In this document: positions 31,525-40,994 of the stretch, one piece after another
How the letters are laid out: every line of letters starts with the position of its first letter
How positions within the stretch are numbered: the first letter of the stretch is position 1
Source: Semisulcospira habei
Taxonomy: Eukaryota > Mollusca > Gastropoda > Semisulcospiridae
Direction: 5' to 3'
DNA length: 64,000 nt
Assembly: GCA_036245525.1 (NCBI GenBank)
Contig: BTPG01000006.1
Span: 74,134,727 to 74,198,726 of the forward strand
Notes under the pieces: model-generated
Told to the model about the DNA's origin: nothing
Databases searched by the model: none
What the model saw: only the letters and a program-made list of their open reading frames with translations
Program-made: the position numbers and the translations under genes

Positions 31525-34500
31525 TCAAATCTTGTTAAAAATATTGCATGCTCGCAAGAAATTGAAGATTTTGTCCGGGGGAACATCCCGGAACAAAACC
31601 TTCAAGGAGTCTGCTGTAAAGTGTTTATATCTGGTGTCAATTAGGTCAGCACAATACAGCAAAAAGTGTCGAACAGAAAACTGCTCATCACAGGCAAAAC
31701 ACCATGGACGCTCATCCTGTTTAAGTAAGTAAGAGTGCGTAACATACGTGTGCCCGATGTGGAGCCGAGCAAGGACAGTCTCCTCACGGCGGCTGCCGCA
31801 GCGGAAAGGTAGACTGTCAGACAACTTAGGAAGAGCTTCATGAAGCTTGTTCCCTTCCTCTTTGTCCCACTCGAACTGCCACTCGCGGGCCACGTACGCA
31901 CTAATCACAGGTTTAAAATCACTATAGACAGTCTGTGTGTCAGGGACAGGGTCACTGCGGGCACTGTTGGCAGCAGAATCTGCGATTCTGTCGCCTTCGA
32001 TGCCCACATGGCCTGGGACCCAAATAAAAATGATGTCATAATATTCCTTCATCAAGTCCGCGTAGAGCTCTCTAATCTGCACCAGCAGTGGATGGTCTGA
32101 TCCCGCGCCCTGAAGGGCCTGCAGGGCAGAAAGAGAGTCAGACAGAATCAGGAAGTTCCTTTCCCGAGACTGATAGGCATGCTTGAGTGCTAGCAGAATG
32201 GCCTGCAGTTCTGCACTAAATACAGAGGAATGGTCAGGGAGACGGAGCTTAAATGGGCGTCTAGGATGGCGAGAGGACACTGCAGCCGCAGCCACTCTTC
32301 CATCCTCAGACTTGGACCCATCCGTATAAAGACGACAATAGCCAGGAAAAATTGAAAGGAGTTCATTGAGGCTCTGTTGGTATATGGCTGGTGGAGTACA
32401 ATCCTTCTTGTGGGCAGTCAAGTCCAGCAAGATGTCAGGAACTGGTAGTAGCCAGGGTGGAGTGACGTGTTGCAGAGATTCCGAAACTTTGTCCAGGTCC
32501 ACTCCGGCCGCCTGCAGATGAGGTCGGACACGGAAGGAAAGTGGACGGACAGCTCCCGGATGGGCATCGTAAATCTCTGCAAACGACGGGTTAAAAACAC
32601 AATCATAGGCAGGATTTTCTGGATGGGCCTTCAGCTTCAGAACGTAGCTGAGCATGAGGCGGATGCGGCGGAGCCTGAGAGAAGGCTCCCCTGCCTCTGC
32701 ATACAGACTAGGAACTGGAGATGTCCTGAAGGCTCCCAGACATATGCGCAGACCTTGATGGTGAATTGTGTTCAGACGCTGCAGAACAGACTTGGAAGCC
32801 GAGCCATATACCACAGAGCTGTAATCCAGTTTGGACCGAACAAGGGCCCGGTACAGTCGAAGTAAGACGATGCGGTCTGCACCCCAGTCAGTACGACCAA
32901 CGACACGAAGAATGTCGAGGGCCTTCCAACAAGAGGTTCTAAGGTAGTTAACATGGTTGCAGAAGGTCAATCTTTTGTCAAAGATGACCCCCAAAAACTT
33001 TGCCTCTTCGGACACCTTAATTGGCACACCAGCAATGCTCAGGCTAGGTTCTGGAAAAAATTTCGTCTGGTTAGTAAAATGCACACAGACTGTCTTGGAG
33101 GGCGAGAATCTGAATCCATTGAGAGACACCCACCCCTGGATTCGATCAACACACAGCTGCAAGCGCCTCTCAAGGGACGCAAGTCCTCGACCTCGTGCAC
33201 ACAAAGCAAAGTCGTCCACAAACAAAGAGCATTCAGAATCATCTTTGACGGCCTTTACAATGTTATTTATTTTAATGCTAAATAAAACAGGAGATAGAAT
33301 ACTGCCCTGCGGGACACCCATCTCCTGTTCAAAGGAGTCGGAGAGGGTGGAGCCCACACGGACATGGAACGACCTGTTGGACAAAAAATTGTGAATAAAA
33401 ACGGGCAGATGCCCTTTAAAACCCATGTCCGACAAATCAGACATTATACCATGCTTCCAGGTAGTGTCATATGCCTTTTCAAGATCAAAGAAAATTGCAT
33501 AGACATGCTGCTTGTTGACAAAAGCATCTCGGATAAAAGACTCAAAGCGGACTAGATGGTCAGTTGTACTACGGAAGCGCCGGAAACCGCACTGGAGGTC
33601 TGTGATGAGACCCTGTGACTCAAGATGCCACACCAGTCGGGCGTTGACCAAGCGTTCCATAGTTTTACATAAACATGATGTCAAAGCTATTGGCCGGTAG
33701 TTGCCCGGGTCGGAAGGATCCTTACCCGGCTTGGGAATTGGCACAACCACAGCCTGGCGCCAAGATGGCGGAAAATGACCGGTTATCCAGATATGGTTAA
33801 AGGCCTTGAGAAGTACAAGGAGTGAATCCTCAGGCAGATGTGTTATGAGCTGATAATGGATGGTATCTAATCCAGCAGCAGAGTCAGTACATTTCTGCAA
33901 GGCTTGCTGCAATTCTGAAAACGTAAAAGGGGCATTATAGTCTTCCAAGTTATCCGATATAAAATCACAAGCACAAGATTCTCGCTTCTCCTTCTCTCTC
34001 TGGAAGAAAGGTGAATAATGCTCCGTTGAAGAATTATGGGCAATGGTGGAGGCAAGCAAATTGGCCACAGCCTTTTTATCTGTGACCAAACTGGCACCAT
34101 CTCTAAGATGGCCGACAGAAGCCGAGCCACCCTTGCCCCTAATTCTTCGAACAGCCTTCCAGACTTTTTGGGACGGAGTCCTAGAAGATAAAGATGAGAC
34201 AAAGCGTCTCCAGGAAGCACGGCGTTCACGTTTAAAAATGTAACGGGCTTTCGCCCGCTGTCTTTTAAAGGTTAAAATATTTGCTTGCGACGGATTACGA
34301 AAAGCACGTCGCTGAGCAGATTTGCGCATTGTTTGGGCCTTGCGGCCTTCATTGAACCATGGTACTCTCGGCTTCCGAGGGAGTGATGTGGAAGTTCTAG
34401 GGATGGTTTCACCTGCAACATCCAACAAAATAGAAGTAAAACAAGAAACAGGTTCTTCAGCTGACATGACCACCTCCTCTGTAAGACGAGACTGACAGAG

Positions 34501-35001
34501 AGAGGCAAACAGAGACCAGTTAGCTTTCTTGAGATTCCAGCGCCCCACCGGCGAATCCTCCTCACAGCTGACCGATGACAGGACTACTGGGAAGTGGTCA
34601 CTACCACACAGGTCGTCGTGAACCTTCCAGTCAAAGTCCAGCATGAGAGAAGGATCACACACAGTGAGGTCTAGAACAGAACTAGATCCGGAACCTGAGT
34701 TAGAGTATGTAGGTGAGCCATCGTTAAAGACACATAGGTTAAGTTGAGAAAAAACATCTTCTAACATCTGACCTCTGCCATCATAGTGGTCACTACCCCA
34801 AAGGTGAGCATGACCGTTAAAATCCCCCATGAGAATAAAGGGAGAGGGCAGTTGATCTACTAAGTTAAAAATATCATTGCTACAGACCCGCAGTGATGGT
34901 GGCAGGTAAATACTACATATGGTTATGGTCTTTTTTAAGGTAACCCGAGCAGCGACAGCCTGAAGCCTCTGCCTGACGGCATGTCTTCTGCCCATGGCCA
35001 T
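31525..35001 (-). CDS. I/Nimb-like LINE ORF2: endonuclease (N-truncated), RT, RNase H, zinc knuckle
   Basis: A long open frame of 1,158 residues. From about residue 57 come FILMGDFNGHAHLWGS, VLDLTVCDPS and GSDHFPVVLS (the C-terminal half of an APE endonuclease). RT spans about 400-700 with PIPKPGKDPSDPGNYRPIAL, FFDLEKAYDTTWK, GVPQGSILSPVLFSIKIN and LFVDDFAL near 593 (FVDD where FADD or YADD is usual). RNase H has YTDGSKSEDG near 894, SAELQAI, LILSDSLSAL and WVPGHVGIEGDRIAD near 995. A Cys/His knuckle WCFACDEQFSVRHFLLYC is near 1103. APE plus RNase H places it in the I-type LINEs. The first about 12 residues come from ORF1 DNA in another frame because of the deletion, so the native start and catalytic N-terminus are gone. 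Confidence 0.92.
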   Translation of the reverse strand: MAMGRRHAVRQRLQAVAARVTLKKTITICSIYLPPSLRVCSNDIFNLVDQLPSPFILMGDFNGHAHLWGSDHYDGRGQMLEDVFSQLNLCVFNDGSPTYSNSGSGSSSVLDLTVCDPSLMLDFDWKVHDDLCGSDHFPVVLSSVSCEEDSPVGRWNLKKANWSLFASLCQSRLTEEVVMSAEEPVSCFTSILLDVAGETIPRTSTSLPRKPRVPWFNEGRKAQTMRKSAQRRAFRNPSQANILTFKRQRAKARYIFKRERRASWRRFVSSLSSRTPSQKVWKAVRRIRGKGGSASVGHLRDGASLVTDKKAVANLLASTIAHNSSTEHYSPFFQREKEKRESCACDFISDNLEDYNAPFTFSELQQALQKCTDSAAGLDTIHYQLITHLPEDSLLVLLKAFNHIWITGHFPPSWRQAVVVPIPKPGKDPSDPGNYRPIALTSCLCKTMERLVNARLVWHLESQGLITDLQCGFRRFRSTTDHLVRFESFIRDAFVNKQHVYAIFFDLEKAYDTTWKHGIMSDLSDMGFKGHLPVFIHNFLSNRSFHVRVGSTLSDSFEQEMGVPQGSILSPVLFSIKINNIVKAVKDDSECSLFVDDFALCARGRGLASLERRLQLCVDRIQGWVSLNGFRFSPSKTVCVHFTNQTKFFPEPSLSIAGVPIKVSEEAKFLGVIFDKRLTFCNHVNYLRTSCWKALDILRVVGRTDWGADRIVLLRLYRALVRSKLDYSSVVYGSASKSVLQRLNTIHHQGLRICLGAFRTSPVPSLYAEAGEPSLRLRRIRLMLSYVLKLKAHPENPAYDCVFNPSFAEIYDAHPGAVRPLSFRVRPHLQAAGVDLDKVSESLQHVTPPWLLPVPDILLDLTAHKKDCTPPAIYQQSLNELLSIFPGYCRLYTDGSKSEDGRVAAAAVSSRHPRRPFKLRLPDHSSVFSAELQAILLALKHAYQSRERNFLILSDSLSALQALQGAGSDHPLLVQIRELYADLMKEYYDIIFIWVPGHVGIEGDRIADSAANSARSDPVPDTQTVYSDFKPVISAYVAREWQFEWDKEEGNKLHEALPKLSDSLPFRCGSRREETVLARLHIGHTYVTHSYLLKQDERPWCFACDEQFSVRHFLLYCADLIDTRYKHFTADSLKVLFRDVPPDKIFNFLRACNIFNKI

Positions 35002-35602
35002 ACTTTTGGCACTTAAAGCACCGGAGGGGAAGAGGGACGTACTTTTTCACTCTCAGGGAGTAGTAACCTCCCCAGATGGTAGTAGGAGGGGTGGGGGTGC
35101 CAAACGTCAGGATGATGGTAGGGAGACGGATCTCCCCACCACCTCGCTTGGAAGCGAAGCGCCTGACGCAAGTCACACCCTGAGACTTAAGGTTCCTTAC
35201 AAGTTCATCTTCTGACAGTTCTGCCAAAGCTTGATCTTTGATTACGCCTCTTGACGAATTCATAGTTTTGTGGGGTGTGACTTCCACAGGAGTGTCTCCG
35301 ATGGAAGAGAGCCCCAGTAGCCCACTGGAGTGTGCCCGAGTACGGCACTCCACCAGCAAGTCACCAGACCTGAGGCGCTGGGCGTCAGGCCTGCCAACAT
35401 GGCTCCTGAGGGTCTCCCCCACCAGAAAAGGATGCAGCTTGGTAACTGGTTTCTCCTTCACCTTGCTATGGACAATGAGGAAGCGAGGCCATACGGCCGA
35501 CGCCTGAGGTGTCGCTTCCTCACAGTCTGAATCACTGTCGTGTTCAATGTCGGTGTCTATGTGCCGTTTCTGTGCTAGTTTTGGTTTTTTGGTTTTATCC
35601 AT
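34913..35602 (-). pseudogene. I/Nimb-like LINE ORF1 (gag-like), C-terminus lost
   Basis: It begins MDKTKKPKLAQKRHIDTD with an acidic stretch, continues through WPRFLIVHSKVKEKPV and IKDQALAELSEDELVRNLKS, and reaches a zinc knuckle CFKCQKYGHGQKTC near residue 200. After that knuckle the frame runs into endonuclease DNA and ends. Copy B retains two further Cys/His motifs downstream. Such ORF1 proteins bind LINE RNA. Confidence 0.88.
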
Positions 35603-36291
35603 ATTATATTAGTAGAGATATTCATCCCCCGGGGGTCCCCGCCCGCCACCGAGCCCAACAAGGGAAAGTGCAACTGTCGGCGGGTCTCCAGCCGACGCAC
35701 AATGGAGACTGCCCGAAAGATATACTCAAGGGGGTAAGCCCGATTGAACCGTTTGAGCCACCGCCTTCTATCACACCGTAGAATGCAGGGGAATACTGGC
35801 GTAAAGCACCTAATCAGCAGCAGAAGCTATAGCATGGTGCTCCGTATAGCAACCCGCATGTCAACAGTGGGATAGGGCTCAACGTGACAAGAGCCGATTG
35901 ACTAGGCCGGTACGACTAGCCTCCCGTTTAGGTAGAAGTCAAGGCCGAAGTGGAGTGTTGGCACCAGTGAGCCGCAGCCCAAAGGGAACCTCAGCCACCA
36001 GGATCCTCTTCTCCCCCGACACGGGTCTCCAAGCACGGCAAACACTTGGGATCCAAAGGACCAAAAAGTCACGAGTATTTTTAAGGACCAATCCAACATG
36101 GTACGACCTAGGTTAGCACAGCTCCTTAAAAACCGGACCAGTGAAAAGGCTGAACAACATATCTGCTGACATCAAGTCCTAATCCTGGACAAAGATGGCA
36201 CCCGTCCGCTAGCCCACTCAGTCAGGGACTGAGCGGACTACCCACCTACGCCACGTGGAGGCCGGTGCCGGGTAGGCTCTAACGCACACAG

Positions 36292-37887
36292 AGGTTGACT
36301 GTATCATTGATATGTGTGTGTAGGTAGCGTTTGGTTTTGTTTGAGGTGGCAGTTTTGGCCTCACCTTTAAGTTTGGTGCCGCTGTGCATGTGGCCACCAG
36401 TACTATTTACAGAACTGATGACTGCATGTGCAGGCTAGTTCACGGTATCAAAATGTGAACTGGGCAGCCTATTGTTTGAAGTGATCAGTGGTAGCAACAT
36501 CCATGATGTAGGTGTGCATTTGGCCACTGGTACTGTTTACAAAGGTGCTGTTTACAGAACTAGTGGCTGAGTATGCATATTATTATTAGTACTGTTATTG
36601 TTATCAGGTGTGGCCTTATCTCTAAGTTTTGGTGCCCCTGTGCATGAGACCAACAGTACTTTTCACAGAACTGATGGCTGCATGTGCAGTGTGGTTAACT
36701 GTACACATGAAATTTGTAGGTGGGCAGCTAAAATACAGGCAGTCAATACAAGCCACTTGTTTAACCTGAAGTCTCTATATATAGATTTTACAGTCCACTA
36801 ATGCCCATCAGTATACAATTGTGCATGTCTTTTGTGGGTATTCTGTGGTTTTGTATGTGGGCTGGGGTTGAAAGTGGGGCGGTATGGCACCTATTACCGT
36901 GTATGTACAAAACCTTCATTACAAACAAACATACATTAATAATTTTAATAAATAGTTATTTGGGTTTAACGCTGCGCGGTAGACTACAGCCATCTCATGG
37001 CAGTTAAATAAATAAGATAAAGTAAGTCAAAGATACCTGGGACATAAGAATGCTAAGTAAAGTATAGATTATGATCATGCACAGATGTACATTGGTGGAT
37101 GTTCTGCGGTTTTGTGTGTGTAACTGGATTGGGGTTAAGTAAAGTATAGATTATGATCATGCACAGATGTACATTGGTGGATATTCTGCAGTTTTGTGTG
37201 TGTAACTGGATTGGGGTTGGGAGAGAGCGATACTGCACCTATTACCATGTACGTGTATAAGACATAAGACATTTATTCACCAAGTAAAACGTTATAAGGA
37301 TTTTTGTGTGGCATGGCGACAGTAAAATATGTCCTCACTTGTAGGGCATTCATCATGTCATACACTTAGTTGGCGATCATCCTATATACAGCACTAAAAG
37401 ATAGATAAACACAATATTAAACACAAATCAGTCATATGTCACAAATCATGGAATCACGTTGTTCCGTGCATGGTGATGTATTGAGGACAGCTTCTGGAAA
37501 AAAAATTGCATCTGAATCGAGAGGTTCTGGCTTTAAAAGCACGAAACCGCCGGCCAGAGGGCAGAAGCTCAAAGAGATGATTGGCTGGGTGTGACAGATC
37601 TGACAGAATAGTACTGGTGGCCACATGCACCATGGTGTATGTTCTTGAGCTGTATGCTGATGTGCATGTACAAAACCTACATTACAAACAAACAACAACA
37701 AAAAAATAATTTAAATAAATAAGATAAAGTAAGTCTAAGGTACCTGGGACATATGCATGCTAGGTAAAGGATAGATTAAAAATTATGAACATACACAGAT
37801 GTGTATGTCCTTCTTTTGGTAGGTGTTCTGCGGTTATCTGTGTGTATTTAGGTAAGGGTTGGAAGCAGGCAGTATGGCACCTATTAC
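36292..37887. repeat. Field of dispersed degenerate repeats, part 1
   Basis: Recurring phrases are gtgtgcatgtggccac, gatagattatgaacatgc, acagatgtacattggtgg, ggcacctattaccat, gtacaaaacctacattacaa and tacctgggacatatg. An exact-looking 82-bp duplication spans about 37055-37218. At about 36955-37010 a piece matches the 3' end of the I/Nimb-like LINE (atttgggtttaacgc..catctcatggc). The same phrases continue after the ribozyme composite at 39173-39714 and 40089-40230, so the composite and SINE-like copy were inserted into this field. Confidence 0.6.
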
Positions 37888-38213
37888 CATCTATATATGT
37901 AAAAAACTAGACCGAAAGGGTTGACTGCCAGTGCTTATAATTTAGAAAAAACTACCAAGTGAGTAGGAAAAGCACTGTCAAGGGAGAGAAGTGTGCATGA
38001 TAGACCAATGATCATAGATCTACTTTGGTCCAAGCACACACAAAAAAAAAAAAGATAGGAAAGAGGGGGCCGCTAAGTAAGAGACTGAAAGCAATGCATA
38101 TGGAAGCCCCCCCCCCCCCCGAAAGGGGGCGTATCACATATCCACTGTTCCAGCCCCTAGGTGCATGGAAATGTAGATCTAGGTCCCCCAAGTGGGGGTC
38201 CAGATATTGAGCC

Positions 38214-38257
38214 GGTGTGGACAGCTGTTTCGGTCTTGGCGACCTCGTCAGCACACC
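38214..38257 (-). ncRNA. Type I hammerhead ribozyme motif, unit A1
   Basis: On the minus strand: stem I GGTGTG, core CTGACGA, stem II GGTC-GCCAA-GACC, core GAAA, a four-pair stem III ACAG/CTGT with no loop, cleavage triplet GTC, and stem I closing strand CACACC. All catalytic-core positions of the hammerhead consensus are present and both arms of stem I pair perfectly. The loopless palindromic stem III suggests action as a dimer, as known for other hammerheads with minimal stem III. Confidence 0.88.
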
Positions 38258-38745
38258 ATCGGCAACACTGGAGGAAGAGAAGGAATTTCTGCTTACCTGC
38301 AAAGAAGACCACATTTTACTGTGGTTTGTGCAGGGGCATACATTCCATGCCTCCACCTAGAGCTAAATTTCCATGCACCCTAAGAGAGAACCTACTAAAA
38401 AGGGGGAAGGGGTTGCAGTCGAAATTGTAGTAAAAAACTAGACCGAAAGGGTTGACTGCCAGTGCTTATAATTTAGAAAAAACTACCAAGTGAGTAGGAA
38501 AAGCACTGTCAAGGGAGAGAAGTGTGCATGATAGACCAATGATCATAGATCTACTTTGGTCCAAGCACACAAAAAAAAAAAGATAGGAAAGAGGGGGCCG
38601 CTAAGTAAGAGACTGAAAGCAATGCATATGGAAGCCCCCCCCCCCCCCCCCCGAAAGGGGGCGTATCACATATCCACTGTTCCAGCCCCTAGGTGCATGG
38701 AAATGTAGATCTAGGTCCCCCAAGTGGGGGTCCAGATATTGAGCC

Positions 38746-38789
38746 GGTGAGGACAGCTGTTTCGGTCTTGGCGACCTCGTCAGCACACC
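38746..38789 (-). ncRNA. Hammerhead ribozyme motif, unit A2 (one stem I change)
   Basis: Identical to the A1 motif except for one base in the 3' strand of stem I (CTCACC instead of CACACC), which weakens stem I. The core, stem II and the ACAG/CTGT stem III are unchanged. Confidence 0.82.
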
Positions 38790-38854
38790 ACAGTAAAATG
38801 TGGTCTTCTTTGCAGGTAAGCAGAAATTCCTTCTCTTCCTCCAGTGTTGCCGAT

Positions 38855-38898
38855 GGTGTGCTGACGAGGTCGCCAAGACCGAAACAGCTGTCCACACC
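38855..38898 (+). ncRNA. Type I hammerhead ribozyme motif, inverted unit A3
   Basis: Plus-strand GGTGTG-CTGACGA, stem II GGTC/GACC with GCCAA loop, GAAA, ACAG/CTGT, GTC, CACACC. Perfect pairing throughout. It is a mirror of A1, so transcripts from either strand of the composite would contain a ribozyme. Confidence 0.88.
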
Positions 38899-39172
38899 GG
38901 CTCAATATCTGGACCCCCACTTGGGGGACCTAGATCTACATTTCCATGCACCTAGGAGCTGGAACAGTGGATATGTGATACGCCCCCTTTCGGGGGGGGG
39001 GGGGGGGGGGGGCTTCCATATGCATTGCTTTCAGTCTCTTACTTAGCGGCCCCCTCTTTCCTATCTTTTTTTTTTTTTGTGTGCTTGGACCAAAGTAGAT
39101 CTATGATCATTGGTCTATCATGCACACTTCTCTCCCTTGACAGTGCTTTTCCTACTCACTTGGTAGTTTTTT

Positions 39173-39714
39173 CATCTATATATGTGTATATTTTCTTGTT
39201 TGCTGATGTGTATGTACAAAACCTTCATTACAAGCAAACAAAATAAATAAATAATTTAAATATATACTTATTTGGGTTTAATGTCGAGCAGGCGACCAAT
39301 GCCATCTCATGGCGGTTAAATAAAAAAGATAAAGTAAGTCAAGATACCTGGGACATATAAATGCTCAGTAAAGGATAGATTATGAACATGCACAGATGTA
39401 AGTGTCGTTTGGTGGGTGTTCTCTGGTTGTGGAGTGGGGTTGGGAGTGGGCAGTATTACCATATATGTGTATGTGAATATCAGCATATGAACAAAACCTA
39501 CTTTTCAAACAAATAAAAATAAATAATAAATTTAAATAACTAGGACATATGAATACCAAGTAAAGGATATATTATGAACATGCACAGATGTTTGTTCTGT
39601 GGTTTTGTATGTGGGGTGGGGAGTGGGTGGTATGCACCTATTACCATATATGTGTACATGTTATGTTCACATCATATATGTGTATATGTATGTTCTCATC
39701 TTGTATGCTGATGT
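39173..39714. repeat. Field of dispersed degenerate repeats, part 2
   Basis: The same phrases as 36292-37887 (gatagattatgaacatgcac, gtacaaaaccttcattac, attaccatatatgtg). At about 39265-39325 there is another match to the I/Nimb-like LINE 3' end (tttgggtttaatgtcgagc). Confidence 0.55.
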
Positions 39715-40077
39715 CCCCAACCCAGGTCTACCCTGGGGGACTTGGGTGGGGTTAACTACTTTTTAGTTCCAAGGGTGACCCTGGTCAGCCCCACAGGGTG
39801 GGTTTTCCCCTCTATTCTGGGGCGTGTGTTTCTGTCTACCCTTGGTACATTCACCTGTATTTACCTTTTTTAAACTCTTCCTACTGTCTGCACTGCTTGT
39901 AGCTCTTGATATTGGATGTGTGTTGCTAAAGGGTCTAGTTAGGTTTATTTAGTGTATTAGACCAGCTGGCGACATACATTCAATATTCTGTTTAGTTTGG
40001 GTTTTTTCACAAGCAGTGCAGGCACGTCCTGAAAAAGTCTTGTTGCTGTCGGGACGTTAATGTACAATCAATCATTT
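39715..40077 (+). mobile_element. Short retroposon, copy 1 (363 bp, 11-bp TSD)
   Basis: The TSD tatgctgatgt is at 39704-39714 and 40078-40088. It starts ccccaacccaggtctaccct and ends gggacgttaatgtac then aatcaatc repeats. A second copy in opposite orientation is at 51298-51686. No ORF and no clear pol III boxes, so it may be a SINE or a 5'-truncated LINE tail. Confidence 0.85.
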
Positions 40078-40499
40078 TATGCTGATGTGTATGTGCAAAC
40101 ATACATCACAAACAAACAAACAAACAAACAAAATAATAAATTAATAAAATAAGTTGGGGATACCTGGGACCTATGAATATGCATGTTAAGTAAAGGATAG
40201 ATTATGAACATGCACAGATGTAAGCATATTGAAAACAAATTTCCTCTCCTTGGTGAACACTACCATACCACTATAGTGATCATGCGCATCAAGGAATTCC
40301 TTCCATCCATAATTAAAAGGATAAATAATAAATAAATATGTAAGTGAATACATACATGAATCAATAATAAATAAATAAAACATGTAATATAATAGAGAGG
40401 GCTACTATCTGTATTGTGTCTCATGCAGGCCTGATAAAGCTTAATCATAAGAGTCCTTGTGAGTACTTGAGTGCGGATTGGTTGAATTGGTTGCAAAAA

Positions 40500-40814
40500 C
40501 TAAAATTTTATATTTAGGTGTTTAGCTGAACATGGTGATTTTGATGGAAATGGTTCGGAGATGGATTTCACTCTGCCTGGCTTGTGCTTAAGACCAGTCG
40601 GATACGAGTGTGCTTGACCAGTTAAAAATCCCATCTCCACTAATAAAATAAACAAAAAGAGCAGACCTGCACTTAGAGCCGTTAGGCTGAAAAACAGACG
40701 AACAACATGCATGTTGTATCCGGCCAAAAAGTCTTCAGAATGTTGAAGATGGTCGGCAGACACATTGCACAACATGCACAAAGGGAGTTTACTTTCGATA
40801 TGCTTTTCTCCCAC
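40500..40814 (-). CDS. Hypothetical small ORF with one membrane segment
   Basis: An internal Met starts MHVVRLFFSLTALSAGLLFL followed by FILLVEMGFL, a plausible signal anchor of about 20 hydrophobic residues. A Lys/Pro/Ser-rich tail follows to a stop at 40500. It could be the first exon of a type II membrane protein, but no good splice donor follows. About 180 bp upstream on the same strand is a CpG-containing stretch with a YY1-like box. I do not recognise the family, and it may be chance. Confidence 0.3.
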   Translation of the reverse strand: MGEKHIESKLPLCMLCNVSADHLQHSEDFLAGYNMHVVRLFFSLTALSAGLLFLFILLVEMGFLTGQAHSYPTGLKHKPGRVKSISEPFPSKSPCSAKHLNIKF

Positions 40815-40981
40815 AAAAGACCGAGTTATATGGAAAAGGCTGTTTTCAAGACCAGGAAAAATAACGTATTTGACGTTGATAAGATGTTCAAATCGAAAAT
40901 AATCTCTGTTTCAATTCTGGAGCAAAGTAAAGCTTCATCAACCGTGCGCGTCTGATTGACTTCTTTAGAAGGCTTCTCGCT

Positions 40982-40994
40982 GACCGCCATTTTG
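40982..40994 (-). promoter_or_regulatory. YY1-like CAAAATGGCGGTC box
   Basis: The minus strand reads caaaatggcggtc, close to the AANATGGCGGC consensus of YY1 sites found near animal promoters. It sits in a locally CpG-rich patch (gcgacgcgacc) in otherwise AT-rich DNA, upstream of the small membrane-type ORF. Suggestive only. Confidence 0.3.

Larger units (their letters stand above)
31302..36278 (-). mobile_element. I/Nimb-like LINE copy A with 13-bp TSD
   Basis: It is flanked by ctaacgcacacag at 31289-31301 and 36279-36291. The minus-strand 3' end reads ..cgttaaacccaaataac then (TAAC)n units. The 5' leader (36278-35603) is shared with copy B at 58797-59527. It is 4,977 bp, with an internal deletion of about 1.05 kb relative to copy B that removes the ORF1 C-terminus and endonuclease N-terminus. 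Confidence 0.93.
37901..39172 (-). mobile_element. Hammerhead-ribozyme-bearing retroelement composite with 13-bp TSD
   Basis: It is flanked by catctatatatgt at 37888-37900 and 39173-39185. It comprises a complete unit A1 (37901-38431, about 530 bp), a second direct partial unit A2 (from about 38432 to 38789) and an inverted partial unit A3 (38856-39172). A2 and A3 form a palindrome with about 315-bp arms around a 66-bp spacer. Each unit carries one hammerhead motif. Poly-C/G tracts (38107-38120, 38635-38652, 38992-39012) differ in length between units. No ORF. Direct plus inverted partial copies with a TSD recall non-autonomous Penelope-like elements; a retrozyme relationship is also possible. 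Confidence 0.8.
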
